A stretch of 64,000 bases of DNA from Robiginitalea sp. Lineage in GTDB: Bacteria; Bacteroidota; Bacteroidia; Flavobacteriales; Flavobacteriaceae. This document shows, piece after piece, positions 16,889-27,085 of the stretch. The stretch covers positions 124,001 to 188,000 of the forward strand of contig JAHEJJ010000001.1 of NCBI GenBank assembly GCA_024638915.1, read 5' to 3'. Below the pieces are notes generated by a model that was not told the origin of the DNA, made no database searches, and saw nothing but the letters and a program-made list of their open reading frames with translations. The translations under genes were made by a program, and so were the position numbers. How positions within the stretch are numbered: position 1 is the first letter of the stretch; each line of letters starts with the position of its first letter.

Positions 16889-16938
16889 TATGTCTTAGAG
16901 TAATAATATAGACAATTGATGCCGACTTCCATTATCCA

Positions 16939-17439
16939 TTATCCCAATCCCTTCTCTTTTAGCATCTTTATGACCAAGCCTATTTGCCCAAGATGATAGA
17001 TATCGTGCTGCAGAATGCCATTGATAGCAAATGAATAGGGGAAATCACCAGCGAACTCCGGATCGTGATAGTATTCCTGGAGAAAAGCATCATCTTTTTC
17101 TTTTAACAATTCTACCAATTCCGAAACACTTTGCTGGTACTGCGCAAAGATGGTTTTCCATCCATCCTTTTTTAATTTATTCAAATCCTGCCAATCGTTT
17201 ATGCTGGCTTCGGTCAATTCACCTTTGCCGGTTCGTATTTTGACAATTGAATCCCTCCGCCAGGCGGTGCTATGGGCTAAAAGCTCCGCAACGGCATGAA
17301 TATTGGTATAGGGACGTTCAAAGTAATGTTCTTCCGGCAGGTCTCCAAGTTTTACGAGATAACTCTGACCAAACCAATTATGGCCAAAGTGGATATTTCT
17401 AAATTGTGCAAGTAATTCCCTAAGATGAGAATTTTCCAT
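16939..17439 (-). CDS. DinB superfamily protein
   Basis: A 166-residue four-helix-bundle protein of the DinB/YfiT type. The three-histidine metal site is recognisable: His56 in AELLAHSTAW and the pair in LQHDIYHLGQIG near the C-terminus. Relatives include thiol transferases that use bacillithiol or mycothiol and many proteins of unknown function. A second DinB-type protein lies at 22300. The gene is the first of a leftward run. No operon partner is obvious. Confidence 0.85.
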   Translation of the reverse strand: MENSHLRELLAQFRNIHFGHNWFGQSYLVKLGDLPEEHYFERPYTNIHAVAELLAHSTAWRRDSIVKIRTGKGELTEASINDWQDLNKLKKDGWKTIFAQYQQSVSELVELLKEKDDAFLQEYYHDPEFAGDFPYSFAINGILQHDIYHLGQIGLVIKMLKEKGLG

Positions 17440-17696
17440 TGTATTCGGAGTCTAATACCTTAGGGGTATAGTCGATTGTTAACTGTGCACCAATATCACC
17501 TTTCACGTATCTTGATTTCTTTAATATTATCACGTCAATCGCGATCCCTTAAAAGTCTTCTGTATCATCATAGCGCGCAGCCTGGTTTTAAAAACAATAG
17601 CAGCGGTAAAAGATGGGCGGTTCGGATTATATTTTTAAAAACGCAACCTTTGAGCAACAAGAGTTATTGCTTGTAGATCTATTTGATGGTGCCGAT

Positions 17697-18179
17697 CTAC
17701 AACGTCCTCAAATATTCGGCAATCGCCCTGGCTTCCTGCTGTGACAGGTTCTGATTGAGCATAATAGCGTTGTTGTATTCTTTGAGGAGTGCCTTGGCGA
17801 TGGGATCTTCCTTGAGCATACCATCGGGATTGAGGATCATGTTCATCACCCATTCAGGACTTCGGCGTTCATAAACACCTTTCATAGCCGGACCGATCAT
17901 TCGCTGATCTGCCATATGACAGGCAACACAAATGACATTGAACTTAGCCTCCCCCTGTGAGGCCAGTTCCGCATCGATCTCATCCCCGAATTCAACAGAG
18001 GTAACGGGTCCGATACCTTTATTGCTGAGGTCAACAGGTACACCTTCGGAAACCTCTTTTGTAGCTGCTTCCTTTTTAGTGCGGTTGATCTCAAAACCGC
18101 CTTCTTTTTTTTCTTCTTTTTTCTCCCCACAACTAATAGTCAATAGGGCAAAACATAGGAGGGTGATCCAATTTTTCAT
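17697..18179 (-). CDS. Mono-heme cytochrome c lipoprotein
   Basis: A 160-residue periplasmic electron carrier anchored as a lipoprotein: the signal peptide ends LLTISC, so Cys17 is lipidated. A charged linker rich in Lys and Glu (residues 19-45) follows, then a class I cytochrome c domain with the heme motif CVACH at 84-88 and a probable axial Met140 in NNAIMLNQNLS. The domain ends with the usual AIAEYLRTL helix. No oxidase genes are adjacent. The preceding 257-bp gap on the right of the DinB gene shows no gene and only weak hairpins. Confidence 0.9.
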   Translation of the reverse strand: MKNWITLLCFALLTISCGEKKEEKKEGGFEINRTKKEAATKEVSEGVPVDLSNKGIGPVTSVEFGDEIDAELASQGEAKFNVICVACHMADQRMIGPAMKGVYERRSPEWVMNMILNPDGMLKEDPIAKALLKEYNNAIMLNQNLSQQEARAIAEYLRTL

Positions 18180-18222
18180 GCTTAAATATTTTCGAAATAC
18201 TAATATACTAATTCACATGTCT

Positions 18223-19185
18223 TTATTCATGTTCAGCGATAAATTTTCCCGCGATTCTTTCGGTATAACTAATATTCCCGCGTTCATTGAAACCTACATG
18301 ACCGCCATAAACAGGCATGTCGAGATATAGCGAGGGATTGTTTCGAGCTTCCTTAACAGGATAACAACTACTACCTAAAAAACTATCGTCTTTTGCATTC
18401 ACAAGAAGTGTGGGAATACCAATACCAGGCAGAAACTGTTTTGAGCTGCATTGAACATAATAGTCCATCGCATCCTTAAACCCGTGTGCTTTGCTGGTAT
18501 ATATATCATCGAAATCCTTGAGGGTTCTTATCGCCTTGATCTCTGTTACACTGATTTGTTTTGGAAATCTTTGATTTTTAAACCAGAGCTTGTTTACAAG
18601 ATGGTTTATAAATCGCCTCGAATAAAGTGCGTTTTGTGTCTTCTGCAGTTGAATGAGAGAATCGTGCAGATCACAAGGTACAGAGACCGCTACGACAGCC
18701 TTTAGCTGCTTGGGAATATTCCTCCCTTCCCCAAGGTATTTTAAGGTCATATTACCCCCCAGGCTAAAGCCTTTTATATAAATGGAGGTATAGGTGTCAA
18801 GACTTACAACATGCTCGATCACCGCCTCCAGATCTTCGGTAGCTCCACTGTGATATGAACGGAACAAAAGATTGGTCTCCCCGCTACAACCTCTGAAATT
18901 CACAGCGCAGGCATCAAAACCTAAAGTGTTGAACATTTTGGCGCTGCCGGTCATGTAAGGACGCTGGCCATGGCCTTCGAGTCCATGTAATAATACAACA
19001 AGCTTCCTGCTGGGGGTTTCAGCATAACTCCAGTCCAGATCAAGAAAATCCCCGTCGGGCAAAATAATACGTTTCCTTTTTTGTTCCAGTCCTTTTACCC
19101 GCCGGAATAGCCCTGCGTATATGGTGGACGTATGGCTGTTACGAAACCAAAACGGGGGACTATATTCTGATGGGACAATCGGCAT
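18223..19185 (-). CDS. Alpha/beta hydrolase, YheT/EMB8 family
   Basis: A 320-residue hydrolase. The N-terminus (PPFWFRNSHTSTIYAGLFRR) is characteristic of the YheT group. The oxyanion region LLHGLEGHG is at 66-73, the nucleophile Ser141 sits in KGFSLGGNM, the acid in NAKDDSFLG, and His in YGGHVGF. The natural substrate is unknown; relatives act as carboxylesterases. A 16-bp palindrome-like sequence (TCAACAG-GT-CTGTTGA, 19341-19356) lies about 155 bp upstream. Confidence 0.9.
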   Translation of the reverse strand: MPIVPSEYSPPFWFRNSHTSTIYAGLFRRVKGLEQKRKRIILPDGDFLDLDWSYAETPSRKLVVLLHGLEGHGQRPYMTGSAKMFNTLGFDACAVNFRGCSGETNLLFRSYHSGATEDLEAVIEHVVSLDTYTSIYIKGFSLGGNMTLKYLGEGRNIPKQLKAVVAVSVPCDLHDSLIQLQKTQNALYSRRFINHLVNKLWFKNQRFPKQISVTEIKAIRTLKDFDDIYTSKAHGFKDAMDYYVQCSSKQFLPGIGIPTLLVNAKDDSFLGSSCYPVKEARNNPSLYLDMPVYGGHVGFNERGNISYTERIAGKFIAEHE

Positions 19186-19402
19186 ATCGGTAAGTTAATA
19201 TGGAAAATCGAAAGATGGAATCGAGAAGAGGGGAGATGTGAAATGTAAGATGAAAAATAGTATATGCATCATTTTAAGGGTGGTCACACGATCGGTTGAG
19301 GGTATAAGTTCCGGAGTGTCAGAGCATTGTTTTGAATCTGTCAACAGGTCTGTTGAAGTTTTAAATTGAGTTTGTACTGTATTTAGACTTTAATTCATCA
19401 AA

Positions 19403-20377
19403 TTATTTAGGATAGCTTTTAAGCAATTCGGACTGTTGTTCCACCGCTTCTCTGAATTCACTGCTTAATTGTTTTACTAATTCGGTTATAGGAAGAACAT
19501 CATCGATAGTCGCTACTCCCTGACCGGCAGACCAAATTGTTTTCCAGGCCTTGGCCTCGGTATCTAACTCTGAGCCAAAATCGATCTTATGGTTCTTTTT
19601 CAGATCCTCTTCCACGATACCTGCCTGTTCTAAGCTTGCGGTTAAAAAATTAGCATGAACGCCTGAAATAGCAGCAGTATAGGTTATATCGCTGGCACCT
19701 GCCTCCATGATCATCTGCCGGTAAGCCTCAGGCGCATTGCTTTCCGAGGTATTGATGAAACGCGTACCCATATAGGCCAGATCAGCTCCCATTTGCATTG
19801 CAGAAGCAACATCCCGGCCTGTACTGATACAACCCGAAAGGATTATGGTTTTGGTAAAAAACTTTTTGATTTCCGCTACCAGTGTCATCGGGTTGATGGT
19901 TCCGGCGTGGCCTCCGGCACCGGCTGAAACAAGTATGAGTCCGTCAACACCTGCCGCTGCAGCTTTTTCTGCATGTCTTTTCTTAATCACATCGTGAAAC
20001 ACCAATCCGCTGTAACTGTGCACGGCATCGACCACCTGGGAAACAGCTCCCAAAGATGTAATTATAATGGGGACCTGATGTTTGATACAAAGCTTCAAAT
20101 CTGCCTCGAGTCTGGGATTGGTCGGATGAACGATTAGGTTCACCCCGAAGGGAGCCGGTTTCTTTCCACTGCTTTGTTGATAGTCTGAAAGCTCGGTCTT
20201 TATCTGAATCAACCATTCCTCAAATCCTTCACTCGTTCTCTGGTTGAGCGCTGGAAAGGTGCCAACGATTCCATTTTTGCATGCCTCGATCACCAGTTCA
20301 GGCCCTGATATAAGGAACATAGGTGCAGCAATTACCGGCAGGTTCAATTCTTTGATAAAGTCTGGTTTTTGGTCCAT
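19403..20377 (-). CDS. Nitronate monooxygenase-type flavoprotein
   Basis: A 324-residue FMN-dependent TIM-barrel enzyme of the 2-nitropropane dioxygenase family, which oxidises nitronates such as propionate-3-nitronate to detoxify them. The N-terminal PVIAAPMFLISGPELV, the glycine-rich SAGAGGHAG and the phosphate-binding LSGCISTGRDVASAMQMGAD with GTRF are visible. Length is normal. It is followed by a 217-bp gap on its downstream side without a gene. Confidence 0.9.
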   Translation of the reverse strand: MDQKPDFIKELNLPVIAAPMFLISGPELVIEACKNGIVGTFPALNQRTSEGFEEWLIQIKTELSDYQQSSGKKPAPFGVNLIVHPTNPRLEADLKLCIKHQVPIIITSLGAVSQVVDAVHSYSGLVFHDVIKKRHAEKAAAAGVDGLILVSAGAGGHAGTINPMTLVAEIKKFFTKTIILSGCISTGRDVASAMQMGADLAYMGTRFINTSESNAPEAYRQMIMEAGASDITYTAAISGVHANFLTASLEQAGIVEEDLKKNHKIDFGSELDTEAKAWKTIWSAGQGVATIDDVLPITELVKQLSSEFREAVEQQSELLKSYPK

Positions 20378-20449
20378 GAATAGAATTTTGCGATCTTAAA
20401 AATAGGGATAATATTTCAGCGGAATAACGCTCCTTTTATAAATAGATGC

Positions 20450-20457
20450 TATTTTTG
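20450..20457 (+). promoter_or_regulatory. -7 element of the thioesterase gene
   Basis: TATTTTTG matches TAnnTTTG; a clear TTG at -33 is missing. The predicted leader is about 35 nt. Confidence 0.45.
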
Positions 20458-20499
20458 AAATTCCTATGCATGCATAATAAAATTTAAGCTGTTAAGACT

Positions 20500-20988
20500 A
20501 TGTATTTAAAAGAGTTTCAGATCCGATGGAACGATCTGGATGCCAACAGGCATCTTGCTAATTCCGCCTATGTAAACTATATGAGTCATACAAGAATGTC
20601 TCGGCTGATCAGCCTTGGATTTGATCATCAATTGATGACTGATCATCAGATCGGGCCGGTTGTATTCTATGAGCACATCTATTATTTCAGGGAAGTTCTT
20701 CCCGGTCCTCCTATCCGTGTTTCGTTCGAAGTAAAAGGGTTGAGCGAGGATGGAATGTTTTTTGAATTTCAACATAATTTTTATGATCATATGGGCAGGA
20801 ATATCGCCCATTGCGAACTCATGGGAGGATGGATGGATCTGAGTACAAGAAAGCTTAGGGCTCTGGGCCCCGAATTGCTCAAAAAATTTGACGGGGCAGA
20901 AAAATCAGCGGATTTCAGAATTCTCACCAAGGAAGATACCCGTAAATTTGCCAGGAAACCTATTGATCTGGAATCCTCTGGCGACTAA
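20500..20988 (+). CDS. Acyl-CoA/acyl-ACP thioesterase family protein (hotdog fold)
   Basis: A 162-residue 4HBT-type hotdog protein. The first strand and motif RWNDLDANRHLANSAYVNY carry the catalytic aspartate and the conserved Asn/His positions of the YbgC/FAT-like thioesterases. The second strand IYYFREVLPGPPIRVSFEV is typical. It probably hydrolyses an acyl thioester in the cytoplasm, but chain-length preference is not deducible. The last 29 bp overlap the convergent EamA gene. Confidence 0.85.
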   Translation: MYLKEFQIRWNDLDANRHLANSAYVNYMSHTRMSRLISLGFDHQLMTDHQIGPVVFYEHIYYFREVLPGPPIRVSFEVKGLSEDGMFFEFQHNFYDHMGRNIAHCELMGGWMDLSTRKLRALGPELLKKFDGAEKSADFRILTKEDTRKFARKPIDLESSGD

Positions 20989-21853
20989 CCAGATATACCC
21001 CCAGAAGGACCAGAAAACCAGCCCCGATTTTCAGTACCGTCAGCTGGTCTTTGCCAGTGAGAACGGCAAATAGAATACCGATTACCGGTTGCAGGTAAAT
21101 GAAAGAACTAACGGTGCTGGCCTTTAATTGAGTGAGCGCAAATACGTTGAACAAGTAGGCGCAAAAAGTGGTTCCCACTACAACGAATGCCATGGTTAAA
21201 ACCGCTTCCAGAGGTAAATCCATCCATTGTACTTCAAGAAATTCTGGCAGCGCCACAGGAATGTTGATAATCACCCCAATAAGAAATAACCATTTCATCA
21301 AGGTGATGACATGATATTTGGCTACCAGTTTTTTTGCCAGGATAAGATAGAGTGCAAAGGACGTGGCATTGACCAGAAAAAGGGTATTCCCAAGCTTAAT
21401 GTCCGGTGCATCTGCTCTTACCTCATGTCCATACAACACCAGGATCATCGCGCCTATCAGACCCAATACTATACCGATAGCCCGGTGAAATCGAATTTTC
21501 TCCTGAATCAGGAAGATCGACAGTACCACTACGATGATCGGAGTTGTGGTCACCAATACAGCACTATTGATGGGAGTAGATAGTTGAAGACCTTTGAAGA
21601 ACGCGAGCATATTGATGACCATACCGAAAATGGCACAAAGTAGGAACCGACCCCAATCGGATCGTTCCACTTTTTCCTTCGGGCCTAAAAAGGAAATACC
21701 CCAGAAAAGGACGCAGGCCCCTATGACCCTTAGCATGATAAAACCAAAGGGTTTGATATAAACGGGCATTACTCCCTTGGCAATAGTATGGTTAAGACCA
21801 TATATGGTGGTCGCTCCGAGAGCCGATAATATGGCGAGGGTACGATTACTCAA
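20960..21853 (-). CDS. EamA/DMT family transporter
   Basis: A 297-residue inner membrane protein with ten predicted helices in two EamA repeats. The first ends around the LVLYGHEV segment, and the second contains FIYLQPVIGILFAVLTG, a typical repeat ending. Drug/metabolite transporters export amino acids, metabolites or drugs, and the substrate is unknown. The start is a TTG that overlaps the TGA of the arsenate-reductase-like gene by four bases (TTGA), so the two are translationally coupled. Confidence 0.85.
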   Translation of the reverse strand: MSNRTLAILSALGATTIYGLNHTIAKGVMPVYIKPFGFIMLRVIGACVLFWGISFLGPKEKVERSDWGRFLLCAIFGMVINMLAFFKGLQLSTPINSAVLVTTTPIIVVVLSIFLIQEKIRFHRAIGIVLGLIGAMILVLYGHEVRADAPDIKLGNTLFLVNATSFALYLILAKKLVAKYHVITLMKWLFLIGVIINIPVALPEFLEVQWMDLPLEAVLTMAFVVVGTTFCAYLFNVFALTQLKASTVSSFIYLQPVIGILFAVLTGKDQLTVLKIGAGFLVLLGVYLVSRQRIPDQ

Positions 21854-22203
21854 GCATGAAGTGTTTCTTTTGCCGCGGCAACTATTTTGGCACTATTCCC
21901 GATAAATATCTTCTCGCCGAAGATCATAACCGGCCGTTTTAAAAAGGTATAATGTTCCAGAATCAGGGCCTTAAAGTTTTCTTCAGAAAGATTTTGTTCA
22001 TTAAGCCCCCTTTCCCGGTAAAGCCTTGCTCGCCTGCTAAAAAGCGATTCATAACTTCCGGCCAGTTCTCTCATTTCATCCAGTTGGGAGGAGGACAGTG
22101 GATGGGTCTTAATATCGATGAGCATCGCATCTCCAACGGGTTCTAATTCTTTTAAAATCCGTCTACAACTGTCGCAGGTACTCAGATAGTATATCTTGTC
22201 CAT
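21850..22203 (-). CDS. ArsC/Spx family thioredoxin-fold protein
   Basis: A 117-residue protein starting MDKIYYLSTCDSCRRIL, with a CxxC at residues 10-13 where ArsC/Spx proteins carry their redox cysteine, and the conserved FLKRPVMI loop with cis-proline near the C-terminus. An open frame continues 53 codons upstream, but a minus-strand TACTTTTG element (22226-22233) and the family N-terminus support the ATG at 22203. It could be an arsenate reductase or a Spx/YffB-like regulator; no other arsenic genes are nearby. Coupled to the EamA gene downstream. Confidence 0.85.
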   Translation of the reverse strand: MDKIYYLSTCDSCRRILKELEPVGDAMLIDIKTHPLSSSQLDEMRELAGSYESLFSRRARLYRERGLNEQNLSEENFKALILEHYTFLKRPVMIFGEKIFIGNSAKIVAAAKETLHA

Positions 22204-22225
22204 AGGGCAATTGAATTTATCGGGC

Positions 22226-22264
22226 CAAAAGTAAGTCATTTTTAAGGGCAATGACTTATTTTTG
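22226..22264. promoter_or_regulatory. Divergent promoter pair (ArsC-like / DinB)
   Basis: A minus-strand TACTTTTG (22226-22233, with TTG 15 nt upstream at 22249-22251) points toward the ArsC gene. A plus-strand TATTTTTG (22257-22264) points toward the DinB gene. Both match TAnnTTTG and place short leaders on both transcripts. Confidence 0.5.
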
Positions 22265-22299
22265 AGAGCTAAAGTGGCAAATCCCAAACAGAGATCATT

Positions 22300-22770
22300 T
22301 TGAACAAGCAATTCGATATCATGAAGCAGAACAGGAAGCTCCTGCGTTCGTTTCTGAAACATATCCCTGAGGCACTTCTATTCGAAATTCCCCCGGGTTT
22401 CCGGAATTCGATCTGGTGGAATCTGGCGCACGTAATATCTATACAGCAAATCCTTATCTACCGGTTTAGCGGCCTGTCTGCTCGGATAGATGAAGATTGG
22501 ATCAATACTTATACGAAAGGCACGCTGCCATCGGGAATTCCTGAAAAGGAGGAGATAGATTTTTTACAGAATTGTCTAGTTGAATCTGCCTTATGGGCGG
22601 AGGAGGACTACGAAAAGGGTATTTTTAAGCTGTATGAAGAGTATACTACCAGCACTAAAGTTACGCTACGTTCGGTGGAGGACGCCATCAATTTTAACAA
22701 TTACCATGAGGGGTTGCATCTGGGTGTGATCCTCTCCCAGATAAAAGTATTGGGAATAAGACTTAGTTAG
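22300..22770 (+). CDS. DinB superfamily protein
   Basis: A 156-residue DinB_2-type four-helix bundle. The metal ligands are His in WNLAHVISIQQ and the pair in NNYHEGLHLGVI. The start is TTG at 22300, because FDIMKQNRKLL is the usual first helix and the next ATG would cut it. Its function is unknown; relatives may be metal-dependent thiol transferases. The 3' end overlaps the convergent DUF3298 lipoprotein by 8 bp. Confidence 0.8.
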   Translation: MNKQFDIMKQNRKLLRSFLKHIPEALLFEIPPGFRNSIWWNLAHVISIQQILIYRFSGLSARIDEDWINTYTKGTLPSGIPEKEEIDFLQNCLVESALWAEEDYEKGIFKLYEEYTTSTKVTLRSVEDAINFNNYHEGLHLGVILSQIKVLGIRLS

Positions 22771-23509
22771 ACTTTATCTTCACATCCATAAACTTTTTTA
22801 CGTCATTGTATGGGAGCAGTAGTTCAATAGTCCCGTCGGCATAAGAAGCGACTTCATACGGATTGTACAAGAGCTTTAGGCCGTTTTCGGTGAAACCGAT
22901 ATTTTCTGGAAGGTAAAACTCGTTTCGCTCAAACATAAAACCGGTACTGTTAATGGCCTGGTCTGGCGAGATATTTTGTTGGCTTCGAAATTGAATCTCG
23001 GCAAAATCTACAAATTTCTTATGATTTTTAAAGAGGTCGATAATGTCGAGTTCCTGCCCGGATTTTTTTTCGAAATTAAGGAAACGCGTGGCGCCATATC
23101 CATGTGCTCCGCCCGTGAAAATATAAGAAATAAGGCCAATGGATATCATATCCTTATTTTCAAAAGTTACGCTGGCCTCGATGCTTGCCTCCCAGGGGGC
23201 CGTTTCATCGGGGAACTCATCCTGTAGTTTTTCGAACCCTTGTCGGAACGAAGAAACCGCTTCCGGAATATTTTCTGGTTGCTTGTCTTCGGCATAAGTC
23301 AGCAGGCTGACGACCTCTTCCGTTAGAGCGCCATTAAGGGTCCGACTTATTTTTCTGTTGTCGAGTGCTACAGGGATACTAACCGATATTTCAGGGCATC
23401 CTAAGCAGTTTTCCCCTTGGAAAGTTTGTTGTTCGAATACCAGTTTTTCCTCCTTGCCACAACCGATAGAAAGAAGTGATAAAAGGACAAGAAAACGGAG
23501 ATTTTTCAT
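22763..23509 (-). CDS. DUF3298 / DUF4163 (RsiV/PdaC-like) lipoprotein
   Basis: A 248-residue surface or periplasmic lipoprotein. The signal ends LLSIGC (Cys17). An N-terminal DUF4163-like region is followed by DUF3298, recognised by YIFTGGAHGYGATRFLNFEKKSG and the later FTENGLKLLYNPYEVASYADG. In Firmicutes the same pair occurs in the anti-sigma factor RsiV and deacetylase PdaC, where it binds lysozyme or peptidoglycan, but no catalytic domain is attached here. The role in this organism is unknown. Confidence 0.85.
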   Translation of the reverse strand: MKNLRFLVLLSLLSIGCGKEEKLVFEQQTFQGENCLGCPEISVSIPVALDNRKISRTLNGALTEEVVSLLTYAEDKQPENIPEAVSSFRQGFEKLQDEFPDETAPWEASIEASVTFENKDMISIGLISYIFTGGAHGYGATRFLNFEKKSGQELDIIDLFKNHKKFVDFAEIQFRSQQNISPDQAINSTGFMFERNEFYLPENIGFTENGLKLLYNPYEVASYADGTIELLLPYNDVKKFMDVKIKSN

Positions 23510-23544
23510 GATCGAGTATTGGGTATTGCAAATCTATCAATTCG

Positions 23545-23575
23545 TTGCTTACTCCAAAAGTTAACAATACATTTG
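23545..23575 (+). promoter_or_regulatory. Promoter of the cystathionine enzyme gene
   Basis: TTG at 23545-23547, a 20-nt spacer and TACATTTG at 23568-23575 fit the Bacteroidetes consensus perfectly. Predicted leader is about 10 nt. Confidence 0.7.
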
Positions 23576-23591
23576 CGCAAAGAACAGTTCT

Positions 23592-24746
23592 ATGGGTAAA
23601 AAAGGTTTGGGATTTAATAGCAAAACTATTCACGGAGGCCAGGAACCAGACAAGGCCTACGGTGCCGTAATGCCTCCGATTTATCAGACGTCTACCTATG
23701 CACAGACGACTCCGGGTGGGCACAAAGGTTACGAGTATTCACGTAGCGGGAACCCCACACGTACGGCCCTGGAAAGATCGTTGGCAAGTATTGAAAACGG
23801 TAAGCATGGGCTTGCCTTTGCCAGTGGATTGGCGGCCATCGATGCTGTGATCAAATTACTCGAGCCAGGAGATGAGGTGGTTTCTACAAATGATCTTTAC
23901 GGTGGGAGTTATCGATTATTCAGGCAGGTCTTTGAAAAGTATGGCATCGGATTCCATTTTGTAGGGATGCAAAATTTGGAATCTATAGAATCCTTGATCA
24001 ATGAAAAGACCAAACTTCTCTGGGTGGAAACGCCAACCAACCCTATGATGAATGTAATCGATATCAGAGCCGCCGCAGACCTGGCCAAAAAACACGACCT
24101 TCTCTTGGCGGTCGACAATACCTTTGCTACGCCTTATCTTCAAAGGCCCTTAGACATGGGGGCTGACATCGTAATGCATTCGGCGACCAAATATCTTGGC
24201 GGACATAGCGATGTGGTGGTAGGGGCCCTGGTGGTAAACGATGACGAACTTGCGGAGAAACTTTATTTCCTCCAGAATGCCAGCGGGGGTGTATGTGGTC
24301 CGATGGATAGTTTTCTGGTACTGCGCGGTATCAAAACCCTCCATGTAAGGATGCAGCGCCATTGTGAAAACTGTAAGGCCATTGCTGAATTCCTACAAAG
24401 TCATCCCGGAATAGACAAGATCTATTGGCCTGGATTCCCAGCCCATCCTAATCACGATGTAGCCATCAGGCAGATGAGTGATTTCGGGGGGATGCTTTCT
24501 TTTATTCCAAAAGGCGGGAGTTTCGATGATGCTGTCAAGATCGTAGAACGATTACAGGTCTTTACCCTGGCCGAGTCTTTAGGTGGCGTTGAAAGTCTGG
24601 CAGGACATCCGGCCAGTATGACCCATGCCAGCATACCGAAAGAAGAACGTGAGAAGAGCGGTGTGGTCGATAGCCTGATTCGGCTGAGCGTGGGCATCGA
24701 AGATGTTAAAGACCTTATTGAGGATCTCGAACAGGCTCTTTTATAA
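23592..24746 (+). CDS. PLP-dependent cystathionine gamma-synthase / gamma-lyase
   Basis: A 384-residue Cys/Met metabolism enzyme. The PLP lysine is Lys200 in HSATKYLGGHSD. Tyr and Arg in YEYSRSGNPTR bind the cofactor phosphate, and SLGGVESLAGHPASMTH near the C-terminus is the family signature. It performs gamma-replacement (cystathionine synthesis) or gamma-elimination (cysteine formation), and sequence alone does not separate the two. It stands alone behind its own strong promoter. Confidence 0.9.
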   Translation: MGKKGLGFNSKTIHGGQEPDKAYGAVMPPIYQTSTYAQTTPGGHKGYEYSRSGNPTRTALERSLASIENGKHGLAFASGLAAIDAVIKLLEPGDEVVSTNDLYGGSYRLFRQVFEKYGIGFHFVGMQNLESIESLINEKTKLLWVETPTNPMMNVIDIRAAADLAKKHDLLLAVDNTFATPYLQRPLDMGADIVMHSATKYLGGHSDVVVGALVVNDDELAEKLYFLQNASGGVCGPMDSFLVLRGIKTLHVRMQRHCENCKAIAEFLQSHPGIDKIYWPGFPAHPNHDVAIRQMSDFGGMLSFIPKGGSFDDAVKIVERLQVFTLAESLGGVESLAGHPASMTHASIPKEEREKSGVVDSLIRLSVGIEDVKDLIEDLEQALL

Positions 24747-24844
24747 TCTATTTTAGACCTCGATTTTATGGTCCATCCAGCTTCCCTGTGAGGAATCTTT
24801 CTGGTGCTGAACCATTGGATTAGAAATAATTGTCAAATTTTTAA

Positions 24845-26272
<1,428 letters not shown>

Positions 26273-26291
26273 ACATATAGGTTTATCGTTT

Positions 26292-26347
26292 AAGGTTGCT
26301 GGTTCCAGGGTTTAGATGATTGATGCTAACTTTGTGGCAGCAACCTT
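26292..26347 (+). promoter_or_regulatory. recO -7 element inside a perfect 10-bp inverted repeat
   Basis: TAACTTTG at 26327-26334 matches TAnnTTTG, giving a start near 26341. AAGGTTGCTG (26292-26301) and CAGCAACCTT (26338-26347) are perfect reverse complements and bracket this element. They could be a split operator, or the hairpin of a gdhA terminator (the following sequence is GAATTTTTAA, a weak T run). Confidence 0.45.
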
Positions 26348-26365
26348 GAATTTTTAATCCTTCTG

Positions 26366-27085
26366 ATGCAGGTCACCACCAAAGCCATTGTCCTTTCTTC
26401 GATTAAATACGGGGATTCGAGCCTTATAATAAAGGCATATACCGAAATAGAAGGCCTTCAGTCCTATTTGCTCAAAGGGGTATTGAGTTCAAGAAAATCG
26501 AAAATCAAAGCGGCCTATTTTCAACCACTGACCCAGCTCGAGATCGTTGCAAGCCATCGAGGAAAAGGAAATCTGGAGCATATACGCGAAGTTCGGGTCA
26601 ATTATCATTATCAGAGTATTTATAACGATATGGCTAAAAATGCCATCGCCCTTTTCCTTGCCGAAATAGTGCTAAAAAGTATAGGGGAGGAGGAAGAGGA
26701 CCCCGGATTGTTCCAATTTTTCGAAGCCTCATTTCAATGGCTCGACACCCACGACCTTATCTCCAATTTCCACCTCTATTTCATGATACGACTCAGCAGG
26801 TTTTTAGGTTTTTTTCCAGACACATCATATTCGGATACCGAGTATTTTGATTTACAAGCGGGTCAGTTTGTGGATACACCCGGATTGAACCCATTATTGC
26901 AGGGGAGGATACTTTTTCATTTCAAGAAGTTTTTGGGCATAAATTTTGATGCAATTCATACAGTCAAAATGACTAAAAAAGAAAGGCAAGAGCTACTGCA
27001 GAACCTTGTTATGTATTTTGAATTACATTTACACGGATTTCAAAAACCCCGATCTCTTGCCGTACTGAATGAGGTATTCAACTGA
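26366..27085 (+). CDS. recO: DNA repair protein RecO
   Basis: A 239-residue recombination mediator that helps load RecA at gaps. The N-terminal OB fold starts TTKAIVLSSIKYGDSSLIIKAYTE, followed by LLKGVLSSRKSKIKAAYFQPLTQLE. The C-terminal helical domain lacks the zinc-finger cysteines found in some RecO proteins, as is usual in flavobacteria. The last 17 bp overlap the start of the TonB receptor gene, so the two share a transcript. Confidence 0.95.
   Translation: MQVTTKAIVLSSIKYGDSSLIIKAYTEIEGLQSYLLKGVLSSRKSKIKAAYFQPLTQLEIVASHRGKGNLEHIREVRVNYHYQSIYNDMAKNAIALFLAEIVLKSIGEEEEDPGLFQFFEASFQWLDTHDLISNFHLYFMIRLSRFLGFFPDTSYSDTEYFDLQAGQFVDTPGLNPLLQGRILFHFKKFLGINFDAIHTVKMTKKERQELLQNLVMYFELHLHGFQKPRSLAVLNEVFN

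Noticed and set aside
17476-17676. 66-codon open frame between DinB and the cytochrome gene
   Set aside because: Composition is unlike neighbouring genes, there is no promoter, and it overlaps no conserved motif.
19341-19356. TCAACAG-GT-CTGTTGA palindrome as an operator
   Set aside because: Seven-base arms with a short loop are expected several times by chance in 64 kb, and it lies about 155 bp from the nearest start codon.
22204-22362. 53-residue N-terminal extension of the ArsC-like protein
   Set aside because: A -7 element lies inside it and the extension has no similarity to the family, whose normal start is the ATG at 22203.
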